Of a DNA stretch of 64,000 nucleotides, positions 27,232 to 36,064 are shown piece by piece (position 1 is the first letter of the stretch; each line of letters starts with the position of its first letter). This stretch comes from Tateyamaria sp. ANG-S1. Its GTDB lineage: Bacteria; Pseudomonadota; Alphaproteobacteria; Rhodobacterales; Rhodobacteraceae. The notes under the pieces are model-generated. The model was given only the letters and a program-made list of their open reading frames with translations, did no database searches and was not told the DNA's origin. Location: contig NZ_JWLL01000006.1 in NCBI RefSeq assembly GCF_000814025.1, positions 806,001 through 870,000 of the forward strand, given 5' to 3'. The translations under genes were made by a program, and so were the position numbers.

Positions 27232-27765
27232 TCAAGCGTCTTTTCCGGCTTGGCCGTGGAAATCTGCGGCCAAAGCGTCAAAGGCAGCACCAGACCAGCG
27301 AAACGGCACCATGCGCACCGGCGCACCCAACAACGTGTCATCCAGCGCAGGCCCCTCTTGCCCACCCATCCGGACATAGAAGTGTCGCGCACGGGCGTTG
27401 TCGGCAATGACGATCAGGCGCAAGGCCGTAGAGCCCTCGCCCTGCAGCCGGGCGGCCACCATGGACAAAAGCCGCGCTCCGATCCCTGTACTGCGCGCGT
27501 CCGGATCCACATGCAGGTTGTCGAGCAGCGGCACCGCGCCCCGCACAACAGCCGCAAAGCCGAGCACAGCGCCTCCCTCCTCGGCCAACAGGATCAGCCT
27601 ATCCGCAGGCCACGTGTCCCACCGCGCGCGCATATTCACATCAAGCGGCGCGCCGAGGGCCTCTTTCGGCACATAGGGACCGTAAGATGCCCGCCAGCTT
27701 TTGGCATGCAAGGCTGCAAGGGCCCGCGCATCTGACGGTTCCGCATCACGGACGGAGACGGTCAT
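27232..27765 (-). CDS. GNAT-family acetyltransferase
   Basis: 177 residues. GNAT features: VLGFAAVVRGAVPLLDNLHVDPDARSTGIG with the acetyl-CoA loop (RSTGIGARLLSM) and a C-terminal NARARHFYVRMG. Its ATG overlaps the pirin gene stop, so the two are coupled. Substrate unknown. Confidence 0.88.
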   Translation of the reverse strand: MTVSVRDAEPSDARALAALHAKSWRASYGPYVPKEALGAPLDVNMRARWDTWPADRLILLAEEGGAVLGFAAVVRGAVPLLDNLHVDPDARSTGIGARLLSMVAARLQGEGSTALRLIVIADNARARHFYVRMGGQEGPALDDTLLGAPVRMVPFRWSGAAFDALAADFHGQAGKDA

Positions 27766-28700
27766 TTCTCCGGCAGCGGGATAAACTCGTCCTCATCCCC
27801 CGGCGGCAACTGAAACCGGCCGTGCGCCCAGTCCCCAGCGCGCCACGCCTCTTTGGCTGCATCAATCCTGTCCTGCGAGGACGCGACGAAATTCCACCAG
27901 ATGTAACGCGACCCCTCCAGCGTCGCCCCACCCAGCAACATCAACCGCGCGCCCTCATCGCCCGCCGTCAGGGACATCGCGTCACCCGGGCGGAACACCA
28001 TCATCTGGCCTGCCTCATAAAGCTCACCCGCAACAGTGATCGACCCCTCAACAACATAAACACCACGGTCCTCATGGTTGTCCGGCAGCGGAATACGGGC
28101 GCCCGCCTCCAGTACGGCGTCGGCATAGAACATATCGGAAAAGGTCTCGACCGGCGCGCGTTCGCCCCAGGCATCGCCGAGGATCAGGCGAACCTCCTTG
28201 CCTTCACCCTGAAGGAACGGCAGCGTGTCCTTCGCCGCGTGCTGAAAGTCAGCAGGATTGTCCTCGGCATCCTTGGGCAAAGCGACCCAGGTCTGAATAC
28301 CGAACAGGTTGTGCGGCTTCTGCCGGATCTCACCGTCAGTGCGTTCCGAATGGGTGATGCCATGACCGGCCACCATCCAGTTCACCGCCCCGGGTTCAAT
28401 CCACTGATCGGTGCCCAGACTGTCACGGTGATGGATCTTGCCCTTATACAGATACGTGACGGTCGCGAGGCCAATATGCGGGTGCGGGCGTACGTCGATG
28501 CCCTTGCCGGTCACGAACTCCGCTGGGCCCATCTGGTCAAAGAAGATGAACGGCCCCACCATTTGGCGGCGCGGTGCAGGCAAGGCGCGGCGCACTTCGA
28601 ATCCGCCCAGATCACGGGCACGCGGCACGATCACCGTCTCGATAGCGTCAACGGCGTCCCCTTTGGGACAGGCGGGGTCAAGGGCCGGGGTCCAGCTCAT
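27762..28700 (-). CDS. Pirin-family cupin protein
   Basis: 312 residues from the ATG at 28700, with AAGGAGA 7 bases upstream. Two cupin domains; the first has the metal site RPHPHIGLATVTYLYKG, with further His and Glu in GHGITHSER. The C-terminal pirin domain is complete. Pirins are quercetinase-like or redox-linked; function here is not known. The GNAT gene overlaps its stop by four bases. Confidence 0.9.
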   Translation of the reverse strand: MSWTPALDPACPKGDAVDAIETVIVPRARDLGGFEVRRALPAPRRQMVGPFIFFDQMGPAEFVTGKGIDVRPHPHIGLATVTYLYKGKIHHRDSLGTDQWIEPGAVNWMVAGHGITHSERTDGEIRQKPHNLFGIQTWVALPKDAEDNPADFQHAAKDTLPFLQGEGKEVRLILGDAWGERAPVETFSDMFYADAVLEAGARIPLPDNHEDRGVYVVEGSITVAGELYEAGQMMVFRPGDAMSLTAGDEGARLMLLGGATLEGSRYIWWNFVASSQDRIDAAKEAWRAGDWAHGRFQLPPGDEDEFIPLPEK

Positions 28701-28795
28701 GCGATGTCTCCTTGGGTGAATGTCCACTCAAAGATAAAGCCCAAGCGCCCGCACACAAGCTGCGGTTTTTCACCTTTTATGTGCGAAAATTCACA

Positions 28796-29062
28796 TCAAT
28801 GCTGGTCAGCTCGGGTCGCCTCGCCGCGCAAATCCTCCGCGGTCCGTTCCATATCCGCCGCCAGAAGGATCAAGCGCGCCACTTGCCGCGCCTCATCCGA
28901 TTGCGCCATCTCGTAGGCCGCGTATTCCAGAAGGCCCGCGGTGATCGCAAGCGCTGCACTGGTCTTTTCCTGCTGCGGCAAGGCATCAAGCTCTTGTAAC
29001 AGGCGCTGCACATGGCCCTCGAGCAGCGGGTTCTGGGCTACAGTTCCAACGGTCACGGTCAA
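28796..29062 (-). CDS. Small helical protein, unknown
   Basis: 88 residues, all-helical by appearance (LEGHVQRLLQELDALPQQEK then AALAITAGLLEYAAYEMAQS), with a C-terminus rich in Glu/Arg. Not recognised. It lies between pirin and the LuxR solo on the same strand. Between it and luxR is a hairpin (29105-29144). No function assigned. Confidence 0.6.
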   Translation of the reverse strand: MTVTVGTVAQNPLLEGHVQRLLQELDALPQQEKTSAALAITAGLLEYAAYEMAQSDEARQVARLILLAADMERTAEDLRGEATRADQH

Positions 29063-29104
29063 ACACTCCGAAGATCAACGACTGCCGCCGTGTAGGGCGT
29101 GCAT

Positions 29105-29144
29105 GACGATGCTGTCATGTCACGCGCTTACGTGACAGCTCGTC
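29105..29144. terminator. Hairpin after the LuxR-solo gene
   Basis: GACGA-t-GCTGTCA (29105-29117) pairs with TGACAGC-TCGTC (29133-29144), one bulged base, loop of 15 with an internal stem. It sits 3 bases past the luxR stop. No clear T-run, so terminator strength is uncertain. Confidence 0.45.
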
Positions 29145-29147
29145 GCG

Positions 29148-29858
29148 TCAGGGCAGGATCAACCCCGCGCCCACCCCCTGGATCGCGGCTGTCGTGCGGT
29201 CCGCGACACCCAGTTTTGAAAAAATGCGCCGCACCAGCGTGTCAACAGTGTGCGGAGACAGCAGCAGGATGTCCGCGATAATGGCGTTCGACTTACCGCG
29301 CGCGATCCAGCGCAGGATTTGCCGTTCGCGCGGAGACAGATCACCCGGCGACAGTGTCGGAGGATTAAGCTCGCAATAACGCAGATGACCCGCCTGCGCG
29401 ACGACCTGAAAATCCAGCACGACGGCGTCGCTGGGAAAGTCCGTCGGATGCTCCAACCCCAAACCGAAATACCCGTTGCGCAAGCCCGGACCAAACACCT
29501 GAAAGGCCAGCCCGTCGCCCACGCCCGCCTCGCGCATCTCGTTCAGATACAGGGTCTGCGCAGGCGTCAATCGCACCAGATCCCGGATATGCGACCACCG
29601 AAACGGGCTGGTCACGCTTTGCGCCAGCTCGGTGATGGGATCAATGGTATAGAGCTTCTGTTCGATGTAGTGACACACCCATTCATCCGAAAAACCCGAC
29701 GCATTTACGGTGACCGAACGCTCAGCCTGCAGGTCGCCGGTGAAATGGTGGTAACTGATCTTGGTGATGCCGCGATCCTGAAAATACCGCTGCATCAAAG
29801 TCCAAAGCGCGCGCGTATCTGTCTGGGCGCGAATGGCCTCCAGAACTGCATGTGTCAT
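29148..29858 (-). CDS. LuxR-type regulator with AHL-binding domain (solo)
   Basis: 236 residues. In the autoinducer domain the usual ligand-contact residues are kept: Trp and Tyr in DEWVCHYIEQ, the Asp-Pro pair in YTIDPI, Trp in FRWSHI and Gly in GVGDGLAF. The C-terminal HTH is standard (LSPRERQILRWIARGKS, then SPHTVDTLVRRIFSKL). No luxI-like gene is in the window, so it is a solo candidate reading signals made elsewhere. Confidence 0.88.
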   Translation of the reverse strand: MTHAVLEAIRAQTDTRALWTLMQRYFQDRGITKISYHHFTGDLQAERSVTVNASGFSDEWVCHYIEQKLYTIDPITELAQSVTSPFRWSHIRDLVRLTPAQTLYLNEMREAGVGDGLAFQVFGPGLRNGYFGLGLEHPTDFPSDAVVLDFQVVAQAGHLRYCELNPPTLSPGDLSPRERQILRWIARGKSNAIIADILLLSPHTVDTLVRRIFSKLGVADRTTAAIQGVGAGLILP

Positions 29859-29965
29859 GTCCGTCCCCCAGTGGGCGGAAGCCTATCACAAAAGCGGCGC
29901 AGAAGGAGTATGTTTGCGCATAAATGTCCACTTGACGCGCAGAATTTGTACCAAAGGCAAATGGG

Positions 29966-29989
29966 GCGTGAGAGGCTCTAACTCCCGAC
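29966..29989 (-). pseudogene. Partial tRNA-Val copy (T-arm/3' side remnant)
   Basis: CGTGAGAGGCTC-T-AACTCCCGAC matches the 3' part of the intact tRNA-Val(TAC) at 23 of 24 bases (104 bases apart). Further along, GAACGAAGCGCT at about 30018-30029 again resembles the anticodon arm, but the middle has diverged and no cloverleaf forms. It is a duplication remnant. Confidence 0.6.
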
Positions 29990-30061
29990 CCAGAGTCGTG
30001 CGCGTCGGTCGGGTCTGCGAACGAAGCGCTGCAGTGGAAGCAAGGCGAACACGTGGGAATA

Positions 30062-30137
<76 letters not shown>

Positions 30138-30185
30138 GTCCGACGCGCTTTTAGGACAAGCGGCACCGTGTCTGCAAGCGCATTA

Positions 30186-30758
30186 TCACAGGCGGCGATG
30201 TACGCCGTTTTCGACGACATAGATCATGCCCTGCCCGCCTGGCAAATCGCCAAGGCTGGCTGACGGCTGGCCGAGCGCCACGGTGCGCAACATGCGCGAC
30301 GTAATCCCATGGGTCACGCACAAGGTTGGCGCGGTCAGGCTGTTCAAAAAGTCCAGACAGCGGACCCGCAACGCGGCAAAGCCCTCACCCTCGGGCGCGT
30401 GTTCGTAAAGCGCCAGAGGTCCGTCGGGCGTGTCCTCCTGAACGGCGCCACCCGGGCTCACCTCGGTTCGCAGCTTGCCAGACCATAGCCCCACGCCAAT
30501 CTCGCGCAGTCGGGTATCGGTATGCAGTTCCAGAACCTGACGCGCCAGCGCGATGGCGGCCGTTTCAAAGGCCCGCCCCTGCGGACTGACACGCACGTCA
30601 AAACCGCTCAGATCATGCGCTGCCAAGGTCTCTGCCAGCGCTTCAGCCTGCGCGCGGCCCTGCTCGGTCAGCGGAGAATTGAGCGCCCCCTGAAAGCGCC
30701 CCTCGGCGTTCCAGACCGTCTCGCCATGGCGCATCACGTAAATTGGTTGAAAGGTCAA
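30186..30758 (-). CDS. Histidine phosphatase (phosphoglycerate-mutase-like)
   Basis: 190 residues. The catalytic motif is RHGETVWNAEGRFQG, and the second His is in LCVTHGITSRML. The start appears to be TTG at 30758, with an AAGGGATGG-type ribosome site before it; the only nearby ATG (at the GTG-ATG of YVMRHGE) would lose the conserved beta strand. The substrate is unknown; family members act on phosphosugars or phosphoproteins. Confidence 0.88.
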   Translation of the reverse strand: MTFQPIYVMRHGETVWNAEGRFQGALNSPLTEQGRAQAEALAETLAAHDLSGFDVRVSPQGRAFETAAIALARQVLELHTDTRLREIGVGLWSGKLRTEVSPGGAVQEDTPDGPLALYEHAPEGEGFAALRVRCLDFLNSLTAPTLCVTHGITSRMLRTVALGQPSASLGDLPGGQGMIYVVENGVHRRL

Positions 30759-30779
30759 AATGCCATCCCTTGAAACGAC

Positions 30780-30805
30780 AAAAGCACACCATGCGGTGTG
30801 CTTTT
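30780..30805 (-). terminator. Intrinsic terminator after tRNA-Val(CAC)
   Basis: AAAAGCACACC / GGTGTGCTTTT, loop ATGC, an 11-bp stem 2 bases beyond the tRNA 3' end on the minus strand. The T's of the stem plus GT give a short U-tract. Confidence 0.7.
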
Positions 30806-30807
30806 GA

Positions 30808-30882
30808 TGGTGGGTGATAAGAGATTCGAACTCCTGACATCTTCGATGTGAACGAAGCGCTCTACCACTGAGCTAATCACCC
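30808..30882 (-). tRNA. tRNA-Val(CAC)
   Basis: 75 bases with encoded CCA. Acceptor GGGTGAT/ATCACCC, anticodon loop TTCACAT (anticodon CAC), T loop TTCGAAT. A different isoacceptor from that at 30062. Confidence 0.95.
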
Positions 30883-30939
30883 AAGTTCGCGCGTCTTAGC
30901 CAACTGCGCCGACCCGTGCAAGAGGCGCTGCGCCAAAAA

Positions 30940-31428
30940 CTACTCCGTGGGCGTGTCCGGTGTCGGGTCCGCTTTTGATGCCTCTGTCGTCTCGGCAGGT
31001 TTCTGGTCGTGCTGCCGTATGCGCGCGACCATCATGCGACCGGAGGCGAGCGCCTTCTCGCGGTTGATCTTGACCTTACCCATGGGTTGAAGGTTCAGCG
31101 TGCGCCCCTCTTTCAACGCATCCCCAAGCACTGCAAGCGTCGCCTCCACCGCCGGTTTGACATCCTTTTTCTTCAACCCGCTGCGTGCGACAACAGCGTC
31201 CACCAACTCTTTCTTGCGCATCATCGGGCCCGATACGACGGGGGTTGGCGCATCCACAACAACGGTCGTCTTGGCCGTGGCTGTCGTTTTTACCGTCTTA
31301 CTCGCTGTCTTGGTGGTCGAGGTCGGGGCCTTTGTCATCGTCTCGGAGTTCGTCGATGTGGCACGCGGCTTTCGCGTGCTCGTGCTGCGCGTGGTCTTTG
31401 TCGTCGATTTCGTGGTGCGGGTCGCCAT
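30940..31428 (-). CDS. HU-like DNA-binding protein with Lys/Thr-rich histone-H1-like tail
   Basis: 162 residues from the ATG at 31428, which has GAGG 6 bases upstream; an ATG at 31440 is less likely. Residues 1-65 are a low-complexity Thr/Lys/Ser tail (TTKSTTKTTRSTSTRK), like histone H1. Residues 70-140 are an HU fold (KKELVDAVVARSGLKKKDV, then LKEGRTLNLQPMGKVKINR). A short acidic/Pro tail ends it. It should be a nucleoid protein. Tailed HU variants are known in bacteria, but the tail here is on the N-terminal side. Confidence 0.8.
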   Translation of the reverse strand: MATRTTKSTTKTTRSTSTRKPRATSTNSETMTKAPTSTTKTASKTVKTTATAKTTVVVDAPTPVVSGPMMRKKELVDAVVARSGLKKKDVKPAVEATLAVLGDALKEGRTLNLQPMGKVKINREKALASGRMMVARIRQHDQKPAETTEASKADPTPDTPTE

Positions 31429-31564
31429 TTTCGGCCTCATTTTCGGAAACTGCCTGACGTCAGCCTACAGCGAAACCTGACTCCATTCCACAACGATACG
31501 GTTCGGGGTCAACCAATACACCGAATGCTCCTGCAACCGTCCCCTTACGGCACATCCAGCCCAT

Positions 31565-31596
31565 AAAAAAGGCGCGCAAGACATCACTTGCGCGCC
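31565..31596 (-). terminator. Intrinsic terminator of lon
   Basis: GGCGCGCAAG (31571-31580) pairs perfectly with CTTGCGCGCC (31587-31596), loop ACATCA; on the minus strand the six T's at 31565-31570 follow. It sits 19 bases after the lon stop. Confidence 0.9.
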
Positions 31597-31614
31597 CTTC
31601 TTCATGTTGCGGGG

Positions 31615-34023
31615 TCAGTGCGCCGTGGCACCTGCGCCCGTATCCCGTGCCGCAGCGGCTGCGGCTGCTGCCGCTTCTTCGGCCGCCTCATCCCATTCAA
31701 TGGAGTCAGGCTTCGACACCAGCGCGCGCTCCAAAACCTCGGTCACGTGCGTCACGGCGACGATCTCCAGCCCCTCCTTCACGTTGTCAGGGATGTCAGC
31801 CAGATCCTTCTCGTTCTCTTCGGGAATGAGAACGGTCTTGATCCCGCCACGCAGCGCCGCCAGCAGCTTCTCTTTCAGACCGCCAATCGGCATCGCATTC
31901 CCGCGCAAGGACACCTCGCCCGTCATGGCAATGTCTTTGCGCACTGGAATACCTGTCAGCACCGACACAATGGACGTCACCATCGCCAGACCGGCAGACG
32001 GTCCATCCTTGGGCGTCGCCCCGTCCGGCACGTGCACGTGGATGTCGATCTTGTCAAACTGCGGCGGCTTCACACCGATCTCGGGACTGATCGACCGCAC
32101 ATAAGACGACGCGGCGTCGATGGATTCCTTCATCACATCGCCCAGCTTACCGGTGGTCTTCATCCGACCTTTGCCCGGCAGCTTCAGCGCCTCAATGTGC
32201 AGCAGATCACCGCCCACCGATGTCCAGGCCAGCCCGGTCACAACACCAATCTGATCGTCTTGCTCGGCCAGACCATATCGATGCTTCCGCACACCAAGAA
32301 AGTCATCGAGATTTTCGGGGGTTACAACCACCTCTTCAACCTCTTTCTTGACGATCTTGGTCAGCGACTTCCGCGCCACCTTGGCAATCTCACGCTCAAG
32401 GTTCCGCACGCCCGCCTCGCGGGTGTAGTAGCGGATGATGTCGCTCAGCGCCTCGTCCTGCAGTTCAAACTCCTTGGCCTTCAGACCATGGTTTTTGACC
32501 TGCTTCGCAATCAGGTGCTGCTTGGCAATCTCGCGTTTTTCATCCTCGGTGTAGCCCGCCAGCGGAATGATCTCCATCCGGTCCAGCAGCGGACCAGGCA
32601 TGTTGTAGCTGTTCGACGTGGTCAGGAACATCACGTTCGACAGGTCGTATTCGACCTCAAGATAGTGGTCTACAAACGTGCCGTTCTGCTCCGGGTCCAG
32701 CACCTCAAGCATCGCCGACGCCGGATCGCCCCGGAAGTCCTGCCCCATCTTGTCGATCTCATCGAGCAGGATCAGCGGGTTCGTCGTCTTCGCCTTTTTC
32801 AGCGCCTGAATGATCTTGCCGGGCATCGAGCCGATATAGGTACGCCGGTGACCGCGAATCTCGCTCTCATCGCGCACACCACCGAGCGAGATGCGGATAA
32901 ACTCGCGCCCCGTCGCCTTGGCAACCGACTTCCCGAGCGAAGTTTTACCCACACCCGGAGGGCCGACCAAGCACATGATCGGGCCCTTCATCTTCTTCGA
33001 GCGTTGCTGCACCGCCAGATACTCTACGATCCGCTCTTTGACCTTCTCAAGGCCATAGTGATCGGCATCCAGAATGTCCTGCGCCCGGCCCAGATCCTTC
33101 TTCACGCGGGATTTCACGCCCCACGGGATCGACAGCATCCAGTCCAGGTAGTTGCGCACGACAGTGGCCTCAGCCGACATTGGCGACATGTTCTTGAGCT
33201 TCTTCAGCTCCGCCTCGGCCTTCTCCTTGGCCTCTTTCGACAGCTTGGTGTCGGCGATTTTCGCTTCCAGTTCAGCAACTTCGTTCTTGCCGTCCTCGCC
33301 ATCGCCCAGCTCTTGCTGGATCGCCTTCATCTGCTCGTTCAGGTAATACTCGCGCTGCGTCCGCTCCATCTGGGACTTCACGCGGGTCTTGATCTTCTTC
33401 TCGACCTGCAGCACCGACATCTCGCCCTGCATCAGGCCATAGACCTTCTCAAGCCGCTCGCTCACCGCAAGCGTCTCAAGCAAGTCCTGCTTCTGATCGA
33501 CCTCGATGCCCAGATGCCCAGCTACCAGGTCGGCCAGTTTCGCAGGCTCGGTCGTCTCTCCGACAGCGGCCAGCGCCTCTTCGGGAATGTTCTTCTTCAC
33601 CTTCGCATAACGCTCGAACTCGTCAGCCACGGAGCGCAGCAACGCCTCGGTCGTGGCGACGTCGCCCGGCATCTCGGTCAGATACTCGGCGCGCGCCTCA
33701 AAAAAGTTGTCGTTGTCCAGGTATTCGGTGATGCGCACCCGCGCCTGCCCTTCGACCAGCACCTTTACGGTGCCATCGGGCAGTTTCAGCAGTTGCAGCA
33801 CATTGGCCAGCACGCCCGCCTTGAAGATGCCGGAGGCTTCGGGATCGTCCTCGGACGGATCAATCTGGCTCGACAGCAGGATTTGCTTGTCGTCTGCCAT
33901 GACCTCTTCCAGCGCGCGCACCGACTTGTCGCGGCCCACAAACAGGGGGACGATCATGTGCGGGAACACGACAATGTCGCGTAACGGCAGCACCGGGTAA
34001 GAGGCGTTGAGTGGCTCTTGCAT
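31615..34023 (-). CDS. lon: ATP-dependent Lon protease
   Basis: 802 residues from the ATG at 34023 (MQEPLNASYPVLPLRDIVVF). The N-terminal LAN domain is followed by a coiled segment, an AAA+ core with Walker A GPPGVGKTSLG and Walker B LLDEIDKMG, and the C-terminal protease with catalytic Ser in KDGPSAGLAM and Lys in GGLKEKLLAALRGG. It degrades misfolded and regulatory proteins in the cytoplasm. No sigma-32 promoter was confidently seen upstream. Confidence 0.97.
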   Translation of the reverse strand: MQEPLNASYPVLPLRDIVVFPHMIVPLFVGRDKSVRALEEVMADDKQILLSSQIDPSEDDPEASGIFKAGVLANVLQLLKLPDGTVKVLVEGQARVRITEYLDNDNFFEARAEYLTEMPGDVATTEALLRSVADEFERYAKVKKNIPEEALAAVGETTEPAKLADLVAGHLGIEVDQKQDLLETLAVSERLEKVYGLMQGEMSVLQVEKKIKTRVKSQMERTQREYYLNEQMKAIQQELGDGEDGKNEVAELEAKIADTKLSKEAKEKAEAELKKLKNMSPMSAEATVVRNYLDWMLSIPWGVKSRVKKDLGRAQDILDADHYGLEKVKERIVEYLAVQQRSKKMKGPIMCLVGPPGVGKTSLGKSVAKATGREFIRISLGGVRDESEIRGHRRTYIGSMPGKIIQALKKAKTTNPLILLDEIDKMGQDFRGDPASAMLEVLDPEQNGTFVDHYLEVEYDLSNVMFLTTSNSYNMPGPLLDRMEIIPLAGYTEDEKREIAKQHLIAKQVKNHGLKAKEFELQDEALSDIIRYYTREAGVRNLEREIAKVARKSLTKIVKKEVEEVVVTPENLDDFLGVRKHRYGLAEQDDQIGVVTGLAWTSVGGDLLHIEALKLPGKGRMKTTGKLGDVMKESIDAASSYVRSISPEIGVKPPQFDKIDIHVHVPDGATPKDGPSAGLAMVTSIVSVLTGIPVRKDIAMTGEVSLRGNAMPIGGLKEKLLAALRGGIKTVLIPEENEKDLADIPDNVKEGLEIVAVTHVTEVLERALVSKPDSIEWDEAAEEAAAAAAAAARDTGAGATAH

Positions 34024-34340
34024 GCTCAAAAGTTCCTTATCATTGGCAAGACAGCGCGGCCCCGCTTTGCGGCAACCCATGGCTGTCTCCGTGGTTCGGA
34101 CTGTCTGATCTGTGATCTTGGCCCATGCGTGTCAAGGTGTATCCTGACGTCCGCAGGGCAAGGGTGCAATGGGGCCTGGCAAACTGTCCCCAGTTTTTTG
34201 GAACAAATTATCGTGGTCTGCGACCTGCCCGCCGCAATATGATCGGCAAGGCGCGCACTTGTGCGGCAATCCGCGCGCCCGGGGTCTGCTTGATCCTTGG
34301 GCAGACGGCCTAAATCCCACCGCTCAGGAGGATTTGACCC
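34024..34340. other. Intergenic region between lon and the DUF4149-like gene
   Basis: About 317 bases without a supported gene. On the minus strand TTGACA (34130-34135) could be a -35 for lon, but the expected -10 hexamer at a 17-base spacing is poor, so I do not call the promoter. Confidence 0.5.
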
Positions 34341-34733
34341 ATGTCCACAGTCGCTTTGTTGCTCACCGCCCTGCTTTTTGGCGGAATGACGCTCTTTTCC
34401 TTCGGCTTTGCCGCCGTGCTCTTTGCCGTTTATGGGCCCGACAACGCGCGGCACGGCATCCGGAACACGTTTCCGCACTACTATCTGTGGGTCATCGCGA
34501 CCTCGGCGGTCGCCGGGGCGGCCGCTTATCCGACCAGCGCGCTGGCCGCGTGGCTCTTGTTCGCCATAGCCCTCAGCACGGCCTATACGCGGCAAATGCT
34601 GATGCTGCAAATCAACGCTGCAACCGACAGCGGCAATGCGGGACGGTTCAAGATGCTGCACGGGCTGAGCGTCGCGATCCAACTGGCGCAAATCGGCATG
34701 GCGGGCTGGGCACTGGCACTCGTCGCGGGCTGA
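34341..34733 (+). CDS. Four-helix membrane protein, DUF4149/MAPEG-like
   Basis: 130 residues with about four hydrophobic segments (LLLTALLFGGMTLFSFGFAAV, LWVIATSAVAGAAAYP, ALAAWLLFAIALSTAYT and the C-terminal IQLAQIGMAGWALALVAG). The RNTFPHYYLW loop and order of helices fit DUF4149 (TMEM205-like), although MAPEG cannot be excluded. No operon partner on the same strand. Confidence 0.55.
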   Translation: MSTVALLLTALLFGGMTLFSFGFAAVLFAVYGPDNARHGIRNTFPHYYLWVIATSAVAGAAAYPTSALAAWLLFAIALSTAYTRQMLMLQINAATDSGNAGRFKMLHGLSVAIQLAQIGMAGWALALVAG

Positions 34734-34774
34734 TCAGAGGGGATGGCACGCCCAAGACGCACCAACCCCATCAC

Positions 34775-34843
34775 TCACACGAGAGCGAGGACCGCCAAAG
34801 CAGATACTGAAAACCAGACAAACGAAAACAGGGCAAATTGCAT
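34775..34843 (-). CDS. Possible 22-residue hydrophobic peptide
   Basis: ATG at 34843 after a GGGGGGA tract, then MQFALFSFVWFSVSALAVLA plus LV and stop: one transmembrane-like helix. It lies 93 bases downstream of tgt on the same strand. Very short, so it may be chance. Confidence 0.3.
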   Translation of the reverse strand: MQFALFSFVWFSVSALAVLALV

Positions 34844-34903
34844 GGCGGTCCCCCCCAGGGTGCGTGACATCCATGACTATATTCATGGCGAGGCCGACAG
34901 ACG

Positions 34904-34926
34904 ATGGAGGTATTCCTGACCTCCAT
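34904..34926. other. Hairpin just after tgt
   Basis: ATGGAGGT / ACCTCCAT, loop ATTCCTG, perfect 8-bp stem 10 bases past the tgt stop on the minus strand. No T-run; a second arm pair (CCATGA/TCATGG, 34871-34888) follows. Possibly 3'-end protection. Confidence 0.35.
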
Positions 34927-34936
34927 GCGCACAGGG

Positions 34937-36064
34937 TCACAGTGGCTCAATATCTCCCCGCGCGCGCATCGCGTGGAAATCTGCCTGCCACGCCTCGAAC
35001 GTGCCCGCCGCAATAGCATCGCGCATCCCCTGCATGATCTCCTGAAAGTAATGCAGGTTGTGCCAAGTCAGCAGCATGCCCGCGATCATCTCGTTCGACC
35101 GGAACACATGGTGCAGATAGGCGCGGGAGTAGTTGCTGCATGCAGGACAGTTGCAGTCCTCGTCCAGTGGGCGTGGATCATCTGCATGGCGGGCATTCTT
35201 GATGTTGATCACCCCCCGGCGGGTAAAGACCTGGCCCGTCCGCCCCGACCGCGACGGCAGCACGCAGTCCATCATGTCGATGCCGCGGGCCACGGCCCCA
35301 ACGATGTCATCGGGCTTGCCCACGCCCATCAGATAGCGCGGCTTGTCTACGGGCAGTTGTTCGGGGGCATAGTCAAGACAGCCGAACATCGCCTCCTGCC
35401 CCTCACCCACAGCCAGCCCGCCAATGGCGTAGCCTTCGAACCCGATGCCCTTCAACGCTTCGGCACTCTCTTCCCGCAAATCCTGTTCAAGCCCACCCTG
35501 CTGGATACCAAACAGCGCGTAACCAGGCCGGTCGCCAAAGGCGTCTCGCGACCGCTGCGCCCACCGCATCGACAGGCGCATGCTGTCCGCAATACGGGTC
35601 CGGTCCGCAGGCAGCGCCGGGCATTCGTCAAAGCACATCACGATGTCCGACCCCAACAGGCGCTGGATCTCCATCGACCGCTCCGGCGTCAGGGCGTGCT
35701 TCGACCCGTCGATATGGGATTTGAAGGTCACGCCTTCCTCGGTCAGCTTGCGCAACCCGGCCAGGCTCATCACCTGAAACCCGCCGCTGTCGGTCAGAAT
35801 GGGACGCTCCCAGTTCATGAACGTGTGCAAGCCACCCAGACGATCAATCCGCTCGGCGGTGGGGCGCAGCATCAAGTGATAGGTGTTTCCCAGCAGAATA
35901 TCCGCACCCGTGGCCCGCACGCTTTCCGGCATCATCGCCTTGACCGTGGCGGCGGTGCCCACCGGCATAAACGCAGGTGTTCGGATATCACCCCGCGGCG
36001 TTGAAATCACACCCGTGCGCGCGCGCCCGTCGGTGGCCTGTAAGTCAAAGGAGAAACTGCTCAT
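34937..36064 (-). CDS. tgt: Queuine tRNA-ribosyltransferase
   Basis: 375 residues. It exchanges G34 of Asp, Asn, His and Tyr tRNAs for the queuine precursor. Catalytic Asp regions are in [12 protein letters not shown] and the Zn site is in [16 protein letters not shown]. The TIM-barrel motif [10 protein letters not shown] is present. The start has GAGGAG immediately upstream. It is worth noting that two tRNA-Asp(GTC) genes, its substrates, are in this window. Confidence 0.95.
   Translation of the reverse strand: MSSFSFDLQATDGRARTGVISTPRGDIRTPAFMPVGTAATVKAMMPESVRATGADILLGNTYHLMLRPTAERIDRLGGLHTFMNWERPILTDSGGFQVMSLAGLRKLTEEGVTFKSHIDGSKHALTPERSMEIQRLLGSDIVMCFDECPALPADRTRIADSMRLSMRWAQRSRDAFGDRPGYALFGIQQGGLEQDLREESAEALKGIGFEGYAIGGLAVGEGQEAMFGCLDYAPEQLPVDKPRYLMGVGKPDDIVGAVARGIDMMDCVLPSRSGRTGQVFTRRGVINIKNARHADDPRPLDEDCNCPACSNYSRAYLHHVFRSNEMIAGMLLTWHNLHYFQEIMQGMRDAIAAGTFEAWQADFHAMRARGDIEPL

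Noticed and set aside
31588-33984. 798-codon open frame opposite lon
   Set aside because: lon is complete and conserved on the other strand; the frame is a shadow.
34024-34340. Heat-shock promoter of lon
   Set aside because: Only a TTGACA is seen; no matching sigma-32 -10 element.
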